Positions 1-5,329 of a stretch of 6,548 nucleotides of DNA are shown piece after piece. Positions within the stretch are counted from its first letter, which is position 1. Each line of letters begins with the position of its first letter. The position numbers and the translations under genes were made by a program. A model generated the notes under the pieces. It saw nothing but the letters and a program-made list of their open reading frames with translations. It searched no databases and was not told the DNA's origin. Source of the stretch: Acidimicrobiia bacterium (lineage in GTDB: Bacteria; Actinomycetota; Acidimicrobiia; Acidimicrobiales; AC-14); the NCBI GenBank assembly GCA_019243595.1, contig JAFAUA010000247.1, positions 1 through 6,548 of the forward strand. Reading direction: 5' to 3'.

Positions 1-166
1 CGACGACCCATTGCAGTTGCGTCGTCGTGGCCCCCAGCTCGCGGACGAGGCTCGGTAGGGCGACGTTCACGATCGTCACGTCGATGTTGATGATGAGGGC
101 GGCGAGGCAGAGCGTGAGGAGGATGGCCCTCTTCGACGCAGGGCGGCGGGGTGTGGTCGCGAGCAT
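1..166 (-). CDS. MFS drug-efflux transporter, DHA2 (EmrB/QacA) type, N-terminal fragment
   Basis: Only the first 55 codons are present; the gene continues beyond the left edge. The translation begins MLATTPRRPASKRAILLTLC and shows a short basic cytoplasmic N-terminus, then a first membrane helix (about residues 14-30). The diagnostic IDVTIVNVALPSL follows at residues 28-40, then the ELGATTTQLQWVV segment that leads into helix 2. This matches the DHA2 motif LDxTxVNVALP of 14-helix proton-driven multidrug antiporters, with Ile in place of the usual Leu. The ATG is chosen because the family N-terminus fits and a good promoter places the transcript start on the ATG itself. The gene is divergent from the HxlR-family gene, its probable regulator. 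Substrate cannot be inferred. Confidence 0.88.
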   Translation of the reverse strand, partial: MLATTPRRPASKRAILLTLCLAALIINIDVTIVNVALPSLVRELGATTTQLQWVV

Positions 167-172
167 GTTGCG

Positions 173-201
173 ACCCTAAAGCTGATACTTGAGAAAGTCA
201 A
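173..201 (-). promoter_or_regulatory. Promoter of the MFS gene, apparently leaderless
   Basis: Reading leftward, TTGACT (201-196) is followed by a 17-base spacer and TAGGGT (178-173), which fits the actinobacterial TANNNT -10 pattern. Six bases (CGCAAC) then separate the -10 from the ATG at 166, so transcription should start at or within a base of the start codon. No Shine-Dalgarno sequence lies ahead of the ATG. Leaderless mRNAs are common in actinobacteria. The start point is inferred, not measured. Confidence 0.7.
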
Positions 202-203
202 CT
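187..203. promoter_or_regulatory. Pseudo-palindrome, candidate HxlR operator 1
   Basis: ACTTGAGAAAGTCAACT is an inverted repeat centred on base 195. The core TTGA-n5-TCAA is perfect and the outer A/T pair also matches, with one mismatch between. It overlaps the -35 box of the leftward MFS promoter (196-201), so a bound dimer would block that promoter. A second palindrome with the same CTTG/CAAG-like half-sites lies 21 bp to the right. Assignment to the adjacent HxlR protein is inference from position. Confidence 0.5.
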
Positions 204-208
204 AGATG

Positions 209-223
209 CTTGTTATGATCAAG
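209..223. promoter_or_regulatory. Pseudo-palindrome, candidate HxlR operator 2
   Basis: CTTGTTATGATCAAG has perfect 4-bp arms (CTTG/CAAG) plus one inner matching pair and is centred on base 216. That is 21 bp, or two helical turns, from the centre of the first palindrome, so two dimers would sit on the same face of the DNA. It covers the putative -35 box (TTGTTA, 210-215) of the rightward HxlR promoter, consistent with autoregulation. Confidence 0.5.
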
Positions 224-239
224 GTCACAGGGGTACACT
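210..239 (+). promoter_or_regulatory. Promoter of the HxlR-family gene, apparently leaderless
   Basis: TTGTTA (210-215), an 18-base spacer and TACACT (234-239) form a reasonable actinobacterial promoter. Six bases (GACGAC) separate the -10 from the ATG at 246, the mirror image of the MFS promoter. The only purine-rich run (AGGGG, 229-233) lies too far upstream for normal ribosome binding and falls before the predicted transcript start. A leaderless transcript is therefore the simplest reading. Confidence 0.62.
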
Positions 240-245
240 GACGAC

Positions 246-875
246 ATGCGCTCCTACGGGCAGTACTGCGCCCTGGCCCGAGCCCTCGACGTCGTGGGCG
301 ACCGCTGGACGCTGTTGATCGTGCGTGAGCTCGCCGTCAAGGGGCCGAGCCGCTACACCGACCTGCGCCACGGCCTCCCGGGGATCGCCACCAACATGCT
401 GGCCGATCGCCTGCGCGAGATGGAGGAGAACGGCATCGTGCAGCGCGAGGAGGCGCCGCCTCCGGTCGCGTCCACGCTGTTCGAGCTCACGGATCGAGGC
501 AGGGATCTGCTGCCCGTCCTGTTCGCCCTGGGACGGTGGGGTGTGCCCTTGATGGAGGAGCGGGGCGACGACGAGTGGCGCGGCTACTGGCTCAAGTACC
601 CGCTCGAAGAGCTATTCGCCGACGTCTCACCCGACCAGCCTCCCGTGAGCCTCGAGCTGCACACCGACGACGGCCCGGTGACCGTCAGGACCGTCGACGG
701 CAGGGTGAAGGTGAACCCCGGTGCCGCGGAACATCCTGATGCCGTCGTGACCGGCAACCCGGACGACGTCATCGACCTCCTGAAGGGGGCGATCGATATC
801 CGTGCCGCTCGCCGGCGTGGCGTGCGGGTGGAGGGCGACGCCGAGGCGATCGCCCGCGTGCGCCCGCGCGTCTGA
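246..875 (+). CDS. HxlR-family transcriptional regulator with C-terminal SCP2-like domain
   Basis: A 209-aa protein. Residues about 8-95 form an HxlR winged helix-turn-helix, opening with the family hallmark CALARALDVVGDRWTLLIVR. The recognition-helix region is around RYTDLRHGLPGIATNMLADR and the wing around VQREEAPPPVASTLFELTDR. HxlR proteins bind DNA as dimers. Residues about 110-209 are extra to the roughly 110-aa minimal family. They resemble an SCP2 sterol-carrier-like fold, with the pattern PDAVVTGNPDDVIDLLKG followed by GVRVEGDAEAIARV. SCP2 folds hold hydrophobic ligands in a cavity, so this half may be the sensor; that is inference. It is divergent from an MFS efflux gene, which it probably controls. 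Its stop is only 3 bases from the end of the convergent SRPBCC gene. Confidence 0.9.
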   Translation: MRSYGQYCALARALDVVGDRWTLLIVRELAVKGPSRYTDLRHGLPGIATNMLADRLREMEENGIVQREEAPPPVASTLFELTDRGRDLLPVLFALGRWGVPLMEERGDDEWRGYWLKYPLEELFADVSPDQPPVSLELHTDDGPVTVRTVDGRVKVNPGAAEHPDAVVTGNPDDVIDLLKGAIDIRAARRRGVRVEGDAEAIARVRPRV

Positions 876-899
876 TCGCTACGCCGCTTCGCGCAGCGA
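876..899. terminator. Small GC-rich hairpin at a tail-to-tail junction
   Basis: TCGCT (876-880) pairs with AGCGA (895-899), and after one mismatch CGC (882-884) pairs with GCG (891-893) around a six-base loop. It starts immediately after the HxlR stop codon and lies across the end of the opposing SRPBCC gene. There is no T-run on either side, so termination is only a possibility. The sequence is also coding for the last residues of the SRPBCC protein. Confidence 0.25.
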
Positions 900-1325
900 C
901 GCCGCGTGCTCGGCGAGCTCGCGCACGCAGCCGCGGATGAACCGGCCGAGCACCAGCCGGTAGAGCCAGCCGGTGCCGGGGCGCTTCGCCGTCAACGTCG
1001 AGTGCCAGCGGATCGCCGTACCGCCGTCCTTCGGCGTGAGGTCGACGTCGGCGCGGTAGTCGCGCAGCGGCAGCCCATCGAGCAGCGTGTAGCTCAGGCG
1101 CCGTCCGGGCACGAGCTCGACCAGGCGCTCGACGCTCGTCGACCGGCCGGTGTGGAACACCCGCACGGCGTTCAGACTCTCGCCGCCGGTGTCACCCTCC
1201 TCGCGCAGATCGAAGGAGCCGATACCCGACCACGTCGGCCACGTCGCACCGTCGGCCAGCAGGGCGTACACCGTCTCCGGCGCGGCCGGCGACCACGCCT
1301 TCTCGTCGATCTCCTGCTTTGCCAT
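879..1325 (-). CDS. SRPBCC family protein (polyketide cyclase/dehydrase-like)
   Basis: A 148-aa protein, the usual length for a single START/Bet v 1-like SRPBCC domain, which forms a hydrophobic cavity for small ligands. Visible family features are the opening strand and helix WSPAAPETVYALLADGATWP with WSGI following, central strands (GESLNAVRVF, STSVERLVELVPGRRLSYTL), a DLTPKDGGTAIRWHSTL segment and a long C-terminal helix ending RELAEHAASLREAA. Neither signal peptide nor membrane helix is seen. The ATG at 1325 is chosen because AAAGGGAA (1333-1340) sits 8 bases upstream and the SRPBCC fold begins a few residues later. A longer open frame upstream would run through the operators. It is divergent from a TetR regulator, probably its repressor. 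The ligand or any enzymatic activity cannot be told. Confidence 0.85.
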   Translation of the reverse strand: MAKQEIDEKAWSPAAPETVYALLADGATWPTWSGIGSFDLREEGDTGGESLNAVRVFHTGRSTSVERLVELVPGRRLSYTLLDGLPLRDYRADVDLTPKDGGTAIRWHSTLTAKRPGTGWLYRLVLGRFIRGCVRELAEHAASLREAA

Positions 1326-1342
1326 GGCCCCGTTCCCTTTCC

Positions 1343-1360
1343 TTGTACCGAGTGGTACGT
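1343..1360. promoter_or_regulatory. TetR operator copy 1 (TTGTACCnnnTGGTACGT)
   Basis: This copy reads TTGTACCGAGTGGTACGT. GTACC and GGTAC form perfect 5-bp arms around a 4-base centre (1345-1358). An almost identical copy begins 21 bases later. Its first six bases, TTGTAC, also serve as a possible -35 box of the rightward TetR gene, and its left end abuts the ribosome-binding region of the leftward SRPBCC gene. Binding here could control both genes. The assignment to the adjacent TetR protein is inferred. Confidence 0.68.
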
Positions 1361-1372
1361 CCGTTGTACCAT
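1343..1372 (+). promoter_or_regulatory. Possible promoter of the rightward TetR gene
   Basis: TTGTAC (1343-1348) and TACCAT (1367-1372) are separated by 18 bases and would start transcription at about 1379-1380, on the GTG start codon, giving a third leaderless mRNA. The -35 match is weak (TTG only) and both boxes are embedded in the operator repeats. No convincing TANNNT box was found for the opposite SRPBCC direction. Confidence 0.4.
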
Positions 1373-1381
1373 CTGGTACGT
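1364..1381. promoter_or_regulatory. TetR operator copy 2 (TTGTACCnnnTGGTACGT)
   Basis: This copy reads TTGTACCATCTGGTACGT and matches copy 1 at 15 of 18 positions, differing only in the three central bases. Here the palindrome is better: GTACCA and TGGTAC are perfect 6-bp arms (1366-1379). It includes the putative -10 box (TACCAT, 1367-1372) and reaches the GTG start codon of the TetR gene, so occupancy should shut off the regulator's own transcription. Confidence 0.68.
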
Positions 1382-1988
1382 GAGCGTGCAATCCCAGGGA
1401 TCGGTGACAAGGGCCACGCTGCTCGACGCCGCCGTTGACTTCGCCGCCGGCAGCGGCCTCACCGACGTCAGCCTCCGCCAGATGGCTGCGGCCCTGGGCA
1501 CCAGCCACCGCATGCTGATCTACCACTTCGGCTCGAAGGAGGGCCTGCTCGTCGCGGTCGTCGACGAGGTCGAACGCCGCCAGCGGGAGGCGATGGTCGC
1601 CCTCGCTGACGACCCGACTCTGACGCCGGCCGAATCGGCGCGGCGCATGTGGCACACGCTCGCCGACTCGTCGATGTGGCCGTTCGAGCGCCTGTTCTTC
1701 GAGGTCTACGGACAGGCCCTCCAGGGGCGCACGCCGATGGCTGGTTTCCTCGACACCGTTGTGGAGTCCTGGCTCGAGCCCGCCACTGCCCTCGGCGTTC
1801 GGGCGGGGCTACCCAAAAGGAGAGCGCGCGCCTGGGCCAGGCTCGGCCTGGCGACGACACGGGGCCTGCTCCTCGACCTGCTGGCTACGCGCGATCGCAA
1901 GGGATGCGACGACGCCATGGAGGCGTTCGTCGCCCTGCTCCCGCCCGAGCTCAGCGGCGTGAGCGGCGCCGCGTCGGTGGCGCGCTGA
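1380..1988 (+). CDS. TetR/AcrR family transcriptional regulator
   Basis: A 202-aa protein of normal TetR length. Residues about 9-60 are the DNA-binding domain: helix 1 ATLLDAAVDFAAGSGLTDVS, then the helix-turn-helix LRQMAAALGTSHRMLIYHFG, then the typical SKEGLLVAVVDEVERR. In the recognition helix, MLIYHFGSKEGLL corresponds to the common xLYyHFxsKexLl consensus. The remaining 140 residues are an all-helical ligand-binding and dimer domain without an obvious subfamily signature. GTG at 1380 is used as the start; GTG at 1386 is a close alternative and would suit the family equally well. Longer versions would read through both operator repeats and are unlikely. It probably represses itself and the divergent SRPBCC gene. 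Its 3' end overlaps the end of the opposing TetR gene by 38 bp. Confidence 0.88.
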   Translation: MSVQSQGSVTRATLLDAAVDFAAGSGLTDVSLRQMAAALGTSHRMLIYHFGSKEGLLVAVVDEVERRQREAMVALADDPTLTPAESARRMWHTLADSSMWPFERLFFEVYGQALQGRTPMAGFLDTVVESWLEPATALGVRAGLPKRRARAWARLGLATTRGLLLDLLATRDRKGCDDAMEAFVALLPPELSGVSGAASVAR

Positions 1989-2631
1989 ACGGCGGCGTCG
2001 CCATAAGGCCGGCGCACGCCGCCGTCAGCAGATGATCGGTGAGGGCGTCGGCATCGGGCCAGTCGAACATCGGCTTGGAGATCAGCAGTGACGTAATGCC
2101 GTGCACGACCGACCACAGCTCGAGGGCGACGACGACCGGGTCGCTGCCCTTGGGCAGGGCACCACTGTCGATCGCGCTCGCCACGGCGTCGACGAAGTGG
2201 TGGAACGCCGATGCGTCGCGCACCCGCGCCTCGTCGGGGGCGTCCATCGTGTGGTCGGCGGCCCGCATGAACAGGATCCGGTACTGCTCGGGGTGGTCGA
2301 GGCCGAAGCGCACGTAGGCCTTGCCCCGCCGGTAGACGGCCTCGACGGGATCGTCGACGCCCTCGACCGCTTCTTCCATCACCCGGTGCAGCTCGCCGAA
2401 CTGGCGCTCGCACACGGCGAGCAGGAGTTCGTCCTTGTCGGCGAAGTGCAGGTAGATCGACGGCGGGGTCACACCGACGGCCTCGGCGATGCGGCGGATC
2501 GACACCGCCTCCTCGCTGCCGGTCTCGATCAGCAACCGTTCGGCGGCGTCGAGGATCTCGCTGTGGAGCAGCTCGCCTTCGCCCTTTCGGGCCCGGGTGC
2601 GCCCCGCGGTTGCGGGGGCAGCGCGGTTCAC
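1951..2631 (-). CDS. TetR family regulator with WHG-type C-terminal domain, distal gene of the MMPL operon
   Basis: A 226-aa protein. After a basic N-terminal tail of about 20 residues (RTRARKGEGE), residues about 22-75 form the TetR domain: ILDAAERLLIETGSEEAVSI, then IRRIAEAVGVTPPSIYLHFA, then DKDELLLAVCERQF. The C-terminal half has HPEQYRILFM and ALELWSVVHGITSLL, which fit the WHG-type TetR ligand-binding domain with its W-HG motif. The start is GTG at 2631, overlapping the TGA of the MMPL gene in the tetranucleotide GTGA, a sign of translational coupling. Upstream bases GGGAACGG give at most a weak ribosome-binding site. A longer frame into the MMPL gene is coding shadow. It most likely represses its own operon through the palindrome near 5248. 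The basic C-terminus (RRRSRR) lies in the overlap with the opposing TetR gene. Confidence 0.9.
   Translation of the reverse strand: MNRAAPATAGRTRARKGEGELLHSEILDAAERLLIETGSEEAVSIRRIAEAVGVTPPSIYLHFADKDELLLAVCERQFGELHRVMEEAVEGVDDPVEAVYRRGKAYVRFGLDHPEQYRILFMRAADHTMDAPDEARVRDASAFHHFVDAVASAIDSGALPKGSDPVVVALELWSVVHGITSLLISKPMFDWPDADALTDHLLTAACAGLMATPPFSAPPTRRRSRR
1991..2023 (+). terminator. Strong GC hairpin just after the rightward TetR stop
   Basis: GGCGGCGT (1991-1998) pairs perfectly with ACGCCGCC (2016-2023). The stem continues with CGCC (1999-2002) pairing GGCG (2011-2014), leaving one bulged base and the loop ATAAGGCC. That is 12 base pairs beginning two bases after the TGA at 1986-1988. No T-run follows, so it would be a non-canonical intrinsic terminator of the kind often proposed in high-GC actinobacteria. 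It lies within the 3' coding end of the opposing TetR gene, so part of the symmetry could be coincidental in this GC-rich DNA. Confidence 0.42.
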
Positions 2632-5207
2632 TTCTTGCCGTTCCCGCCGGTGCGAACGTCGAGGCGGTCGCCGACGTACTCGTCGGTGAGCACGACAGTG
2701 GGACCCTCGGTGAGCCCGGCCGCTTCGCCGTGGGCCCGCACCGACTTCGACAGCTTGTCCTCGGGGCGCACCACCCAGATCGTCCCGTCGACCTTGACGC
2801 GCTGGGCCAGGTCGCCGAGTTGGGCCAGGTCGGTTGCCCGGTTGGCGCCGAGCACGATGACGTCCGCGTCGTCGTTCTTCGATGCCGTGACCTTGCCGCC
2901 GGCGCGCTTCACGGCCCGAGCCAGAACCTCGTCGAGGGCGCCGGCCACCTCGACGCGGGCGCCGGGACGGATGCCGAGGGCGGCGGCGAAGCCGTCGTCG
3001 CCCAGGCCGTCGTCGGCGACGGCCGCGTCGCCGGGAGCCTCCTTGAGACCGATGCGCTCGTAGAGGCGGCGCAGGGGCGCCGGTGCCCACCAGTTGACCT
3101 CGCCTGCCAGCCGCATGAAGGCGGGGACCAGCGTGGCCCGGATCAGCGTGGCGTCCATCACCACGGCAAGGGCGAGGCCGAGACCGAACAGCTTGATGAA
3201 CTCGATCTCCGACGTGCCGAAGGCGACGAACACCACGGCGAGCAGCGCGGCCGCAGCAGTGACGATGCGACCGGTCTGCTCGAGCCCGACGGCGACCGAC
3301 TTCACGTTGTCGTGGCTGACGTCGTGCTCCTCCTTGATTCGAGAGAGGAGGAACACCTCGTAGTCCATCGACAAGCCGAAGGCGATGCAGAACATGAGGA
3401 CGGGTGTGGAGGTGTCGAGCGAGCCGGTGGCGGTGAAGCCGAGCAGACCCGACAGGTGGCCCTCCTGGAAGATCCAGACCATGGCACCGAACGTGGCTGT
3501 CAGGCTCAGCAGATTCAGCACCAGTGCCTTCACCGGCATCACGACGCTCCCGGTGAACAGGAAGAGCACGATGAAGGTGACGGCGCCGATGATGCCGAGC
3601 GCCAGTGGGAGGCTGGAGACGATCGAGTGCTTCGAGTCGACAAGCTGCGCCGACCGTCCGGTGACCAACACCTTGAACGGCGCGGGCGCGTTCCGCACCT
3701 CGTGCACGAGGTGTTCACCCTGGGCCGACACCGGCTCGACCGCGGGGACGACCGACAGCCACGTCCCCTGCGGGTTGGCGAAGCGCGCCGACGACGGGTT
3801 GGCGCCGATGATCCGCTGTCCATTGATGTACGACCCGGTCAGGCTGTCGACGCGCGCCACGCCGCCCATCTTCGACAGCTGCACGGAGTACTGGTCGATG
3901 GCCGCGTCCCGGCCGGCTGTGGCAGGCGCGACGGGCGCCACGACCGACAGGGGCGCCGACTCGTTCGACGAGAAGCCGTGGCGGATGTCGTCCTGAACCT
4001 GACGGCTGGTGGCCTGGACAGGGAGCACGCGGTCGTCGGGGAGGCCGAACTTCACGTGGATGAACGGCAGCCCGAGGATGACGAGGACCACGACGATGGA
4101 ACCGCCGATCAACACCGGGCGGCGCATGACGGCCATGGCGATGCGGTGCCAGCCGCCCTCGCCGACGGGCTTGGGCTCGTGGTGCCAGAGCACCCACCTG
4201 TCGACGCGCGGGCCGAGACTCGCCAGCGCGGCAGGGAGAAGGATCACTGCGCCGCCGGCGGCCAAAGCGACGACGGGGATGCCCGCGTAGGCGAAGGACC
4301 GCAGGAAGTACAGCGGGAACACGAGCAGCGCGCAGAGCGATGCGGCGACGGTCATGGCGCTGAACAGGACGGTCCGCCCGGCGGTCTCGACGGTGCGCAC
4401 GACTGCGCCCTCGGTGTCGCGCCCGGCCCGCAGCTCCTCCCGGTAGCGAGACACGATGAAGAGGCTGTAGTCGATCGCCAGGCCGAGCCCCATGGCCGTC
4501 GTCAGGTTCAGCGAGTAGATCGACACGTCGGTGACGGCGGCGATGATGCGGAGCACGAGGAACGTTCCGATCACCGAGAGGATGCCGACGCCCAGGGGGA
4601 GCCCGGCGGCGACCACGCTGCCGAACACGATGATCAGCAGGAGGATCACGACCGGGAGGGTGATGGCCTCAGACTTCTCGAGGTCGCTGCGGATCTGGGT
4701 CCCGACCTGGTTGAAGACCTGGGAGTAGCCGCCGACGCGGACGTTGACCACGGCGTTGTCGAGCGTGAATTTCGGCGCGATGTCCTTGACCCGCTTGATC
4801 ACCTGATCGTCGTTGCCGGCGATGCGGGCCAATACCAGCGCGCCCTTGGCGTCGGCGCTGTGCAGCGGCGGAGGCGAGCCCAGCGACCAGTACGACGCCG
4901 TCTGGCCCACGAACTGCGTAGCCGCCAGCTCCTGGGTGAGCCGCAGGCCCTCGGCCGCCACCGCAGGCGTGTCCACGGTGCCGGACTTGGCGGTCACCAA
5001 GAGCACGAGGTTGGGCTCGCCGGCGTGGAACTGCGTCTGGAGGATCGTCGACGCCTTGCTGTATTCCGAGTGCGGGTTGTCGAAGCCGCCGTTGGAGAGG
5101 ATCTTGGAGACGCTGCCTCCGACCGCCCCTGCCACCAGCAGGAAGATCACGCCGGCGACCAACACCAGGCGGTGGCGGCGAACAGCGAACTGACCGAGTC
5201 GAGTCAT
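2628..5207 (-). CDS. MMPL-family RND transporter with C-terminal DUF3052-like domain
   Basis: An 859-aa inner-membrane transporter, probably exporting lipids or hydrophobic compounds using the proton gradient. It has the duplicated RND layout. Helix 1 is at about 14-34, the first extracytoplasmic loop at about 35-180, and a bundle of five helices at about 181-335. The second half repeats this: helix about 364-382, loop about 383-530, five helices about 533-697. Each half has the MmpL proton-relay signature: GLAIDY (242-247, Asp246/Tyr247) followed by SRYREE, and GLSMDY (611-616, Asp615/Tyr616) followed by SRIKEE. Residues about 743-852 form an extra soluble domain. ATG at 5207 precedes the basic-then-hydrophobic start of helix 1, with GGGGGG a few bases upstream. 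A start 30 codons earlier would put the operator inside the gene. The gene is followed by a coupled TetR gene. Substrate unknown. Confidence 0.93.
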   Translation of the reverse strand: MTRLGQFAVRRHRLVLVAGVIFLLVAGAVGGSVSKILSNGGFDNPHSEYSKASTILQTQFHAGEPNLVLLVTAKSGTVDTPAVAAEGLRLTQELAATQFVGQTASYWSLGSPPPLHSADAKGALVLARIAGNDDQVIKRVKDIAPKFTLDNAVVNVRVGGYSQVFNQVGTQIRSDLEKSEAITLPVVILLLIIVFGSVVAAGLPLGVGILSVIGTFLVLRIIAAVTDVSIYSLNLTTAMGLGLAIDYSLFIVSRYREELRAGRDTEGAVVRTVETAGRTVLFSAMTVAASLCALLVFPLYFLRSFAYAGIPVVALAAGGAVILLPAALASLGPRVDRWVLWHHEPKPVGEGGWHRIAMAVMRRPVLIGGSIVVVLVILGLPFIHVKFGLPDDRVLPVQATSRQVQDDIRHGFSSNESAPLSVVAPVAPATAGRDAAIDQYSVQLSKMGGVARVDSLTGSYINGQRIIGANPSSARFANPQGTWLSVVPAVEPVSAQGEHLVHEVRNAPAPFKVLVTGRSAQLVDSKHSIVSSLPLALGIIGAVTFIVLFLFTGSVVMPVKALVLNLLSLTATFGAMVWIFQEGHLSGLLGFTATGSLDTSTPVLMFCIAFGLSMDYEVFLLSRIKEEHDVSHDNVKSVAVGLEQTGRIVTAAAALLAVVFVAFGTSEIEFIKLFGLGLALAVVMDATLIRATLVPAFMRLAGEVNWWAPAPLRRLYERIGLKEAPGDAAVADDGLGDDGFAAALGIRPGARVEVAGALDEVLARAVKRAGGKVTASKNDDADVIVLGANRATDLAQLGDLAQRVKVDGTIWVVRPEDKLSKSVRAHGEAAGLTEGPTVVLTDEYVGDRLDVRTGGNGKK
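2652..2981 (-). other. DUF3052-like domain fused to the MMPL transporter
   Basis: MMPL residues about 743-852, after a 25-residue acidic linker (720-742), read as a compact alpha/beta domain. It begins with LGIRPGARVEVAG and contains DADVIVLGANRATDL, then LAQRVKVDGTIWVVRPEDKL, then a helix before AAGL, and ends DEYVGDRLDVR. This order (LGIxxGxxV start, aspartate-rich strand, 'L..dG.iWv..P', aGL, then G.RL.vR) follows the stand-alone DUF3052 family, whose function is not established. The match is from memory of the pattern, not a search. Since helix 12 should end in the cytoplasm, this domain is probably cytoplasmic. No frameshift separates it from the transporter. Confidence 0.55.
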
Positions 5208-5235
5208 CGGACCCCCCGAAGGCGAGCGTAGCGCC

Positions 5236-5255
5236 GATAAGTTAACGGCGTTATC
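5236..5255. promoter_or_regulatory. Candidate operator between the MMPL operon and the TMEM175-like gene
   Basis: The segment GATAAGTTAACGGCGTTATC contains the perfect 11-bp palindrome TAACGGCGTTA (5243-5253), and its ends GATAA/TTATC also form a wider inverted repeat. It sits 29 bp upstream of the MMPL start codon and 75 bp upstream of the TMEM175-like gene. A possible rightward -10 box, TATCTT (5252-5257), overlaps its right end; no clear -35 box was found for either direction. The natural binder is the TetR protein encoded at the end of the MMPL operon. Confidence 0.52.
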
Positions 5256-5329
5256 TTCAGCCTGGGCGCGGGGTCGCGTCAACGAGACATCGGCCACATG
5301 CGGGCACGCGGCATGCGAGGCTGGCGGCG

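Noticed and set aside
906..1379. An N-terminal extension of the rightward TetR gene back to 906
   Set aside because: It is antisense to the SRPBCC gene, has low-complexity composition and would read through both operators. The TetR domain begins a few residues after the GTG at 1380.
1326..1655. An N-terminal extension of the SRPBCC gene to 1655
   Set aside because: It would cross the operator repeats and the TetR gene in antisense. The ATG at 1325 has a good AAAGGGAA ribosome-binding site and the protein then has normal domain length.
2632..3090. An extension of the leftward TetR gene to 3090
   Set aside because: The added sequence is Arg/Gly-rich and out of frame with the MMPL coding sequence it covers. 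The GTGA overlap gives a conventional start at 2631.
2610..5231. A very long open frame on the + strand opposite the MMPL gene
   Set aside because: Its translation is rich in Arg, His, Asp, Gly and Gln with no domain or membrane pattern, as expected for the shadow of a GC-rich gene. The minus-strand frame encodes a clear transporter.
5208..5297. A start for the MMPL gene 30 codons upstream, at 5297
   Set aside because: The added residues are not family-like and would place the TAACGGCGTTA operator inside the coding region. The ATG at 5207 directly precedes the basic residues and first helix.
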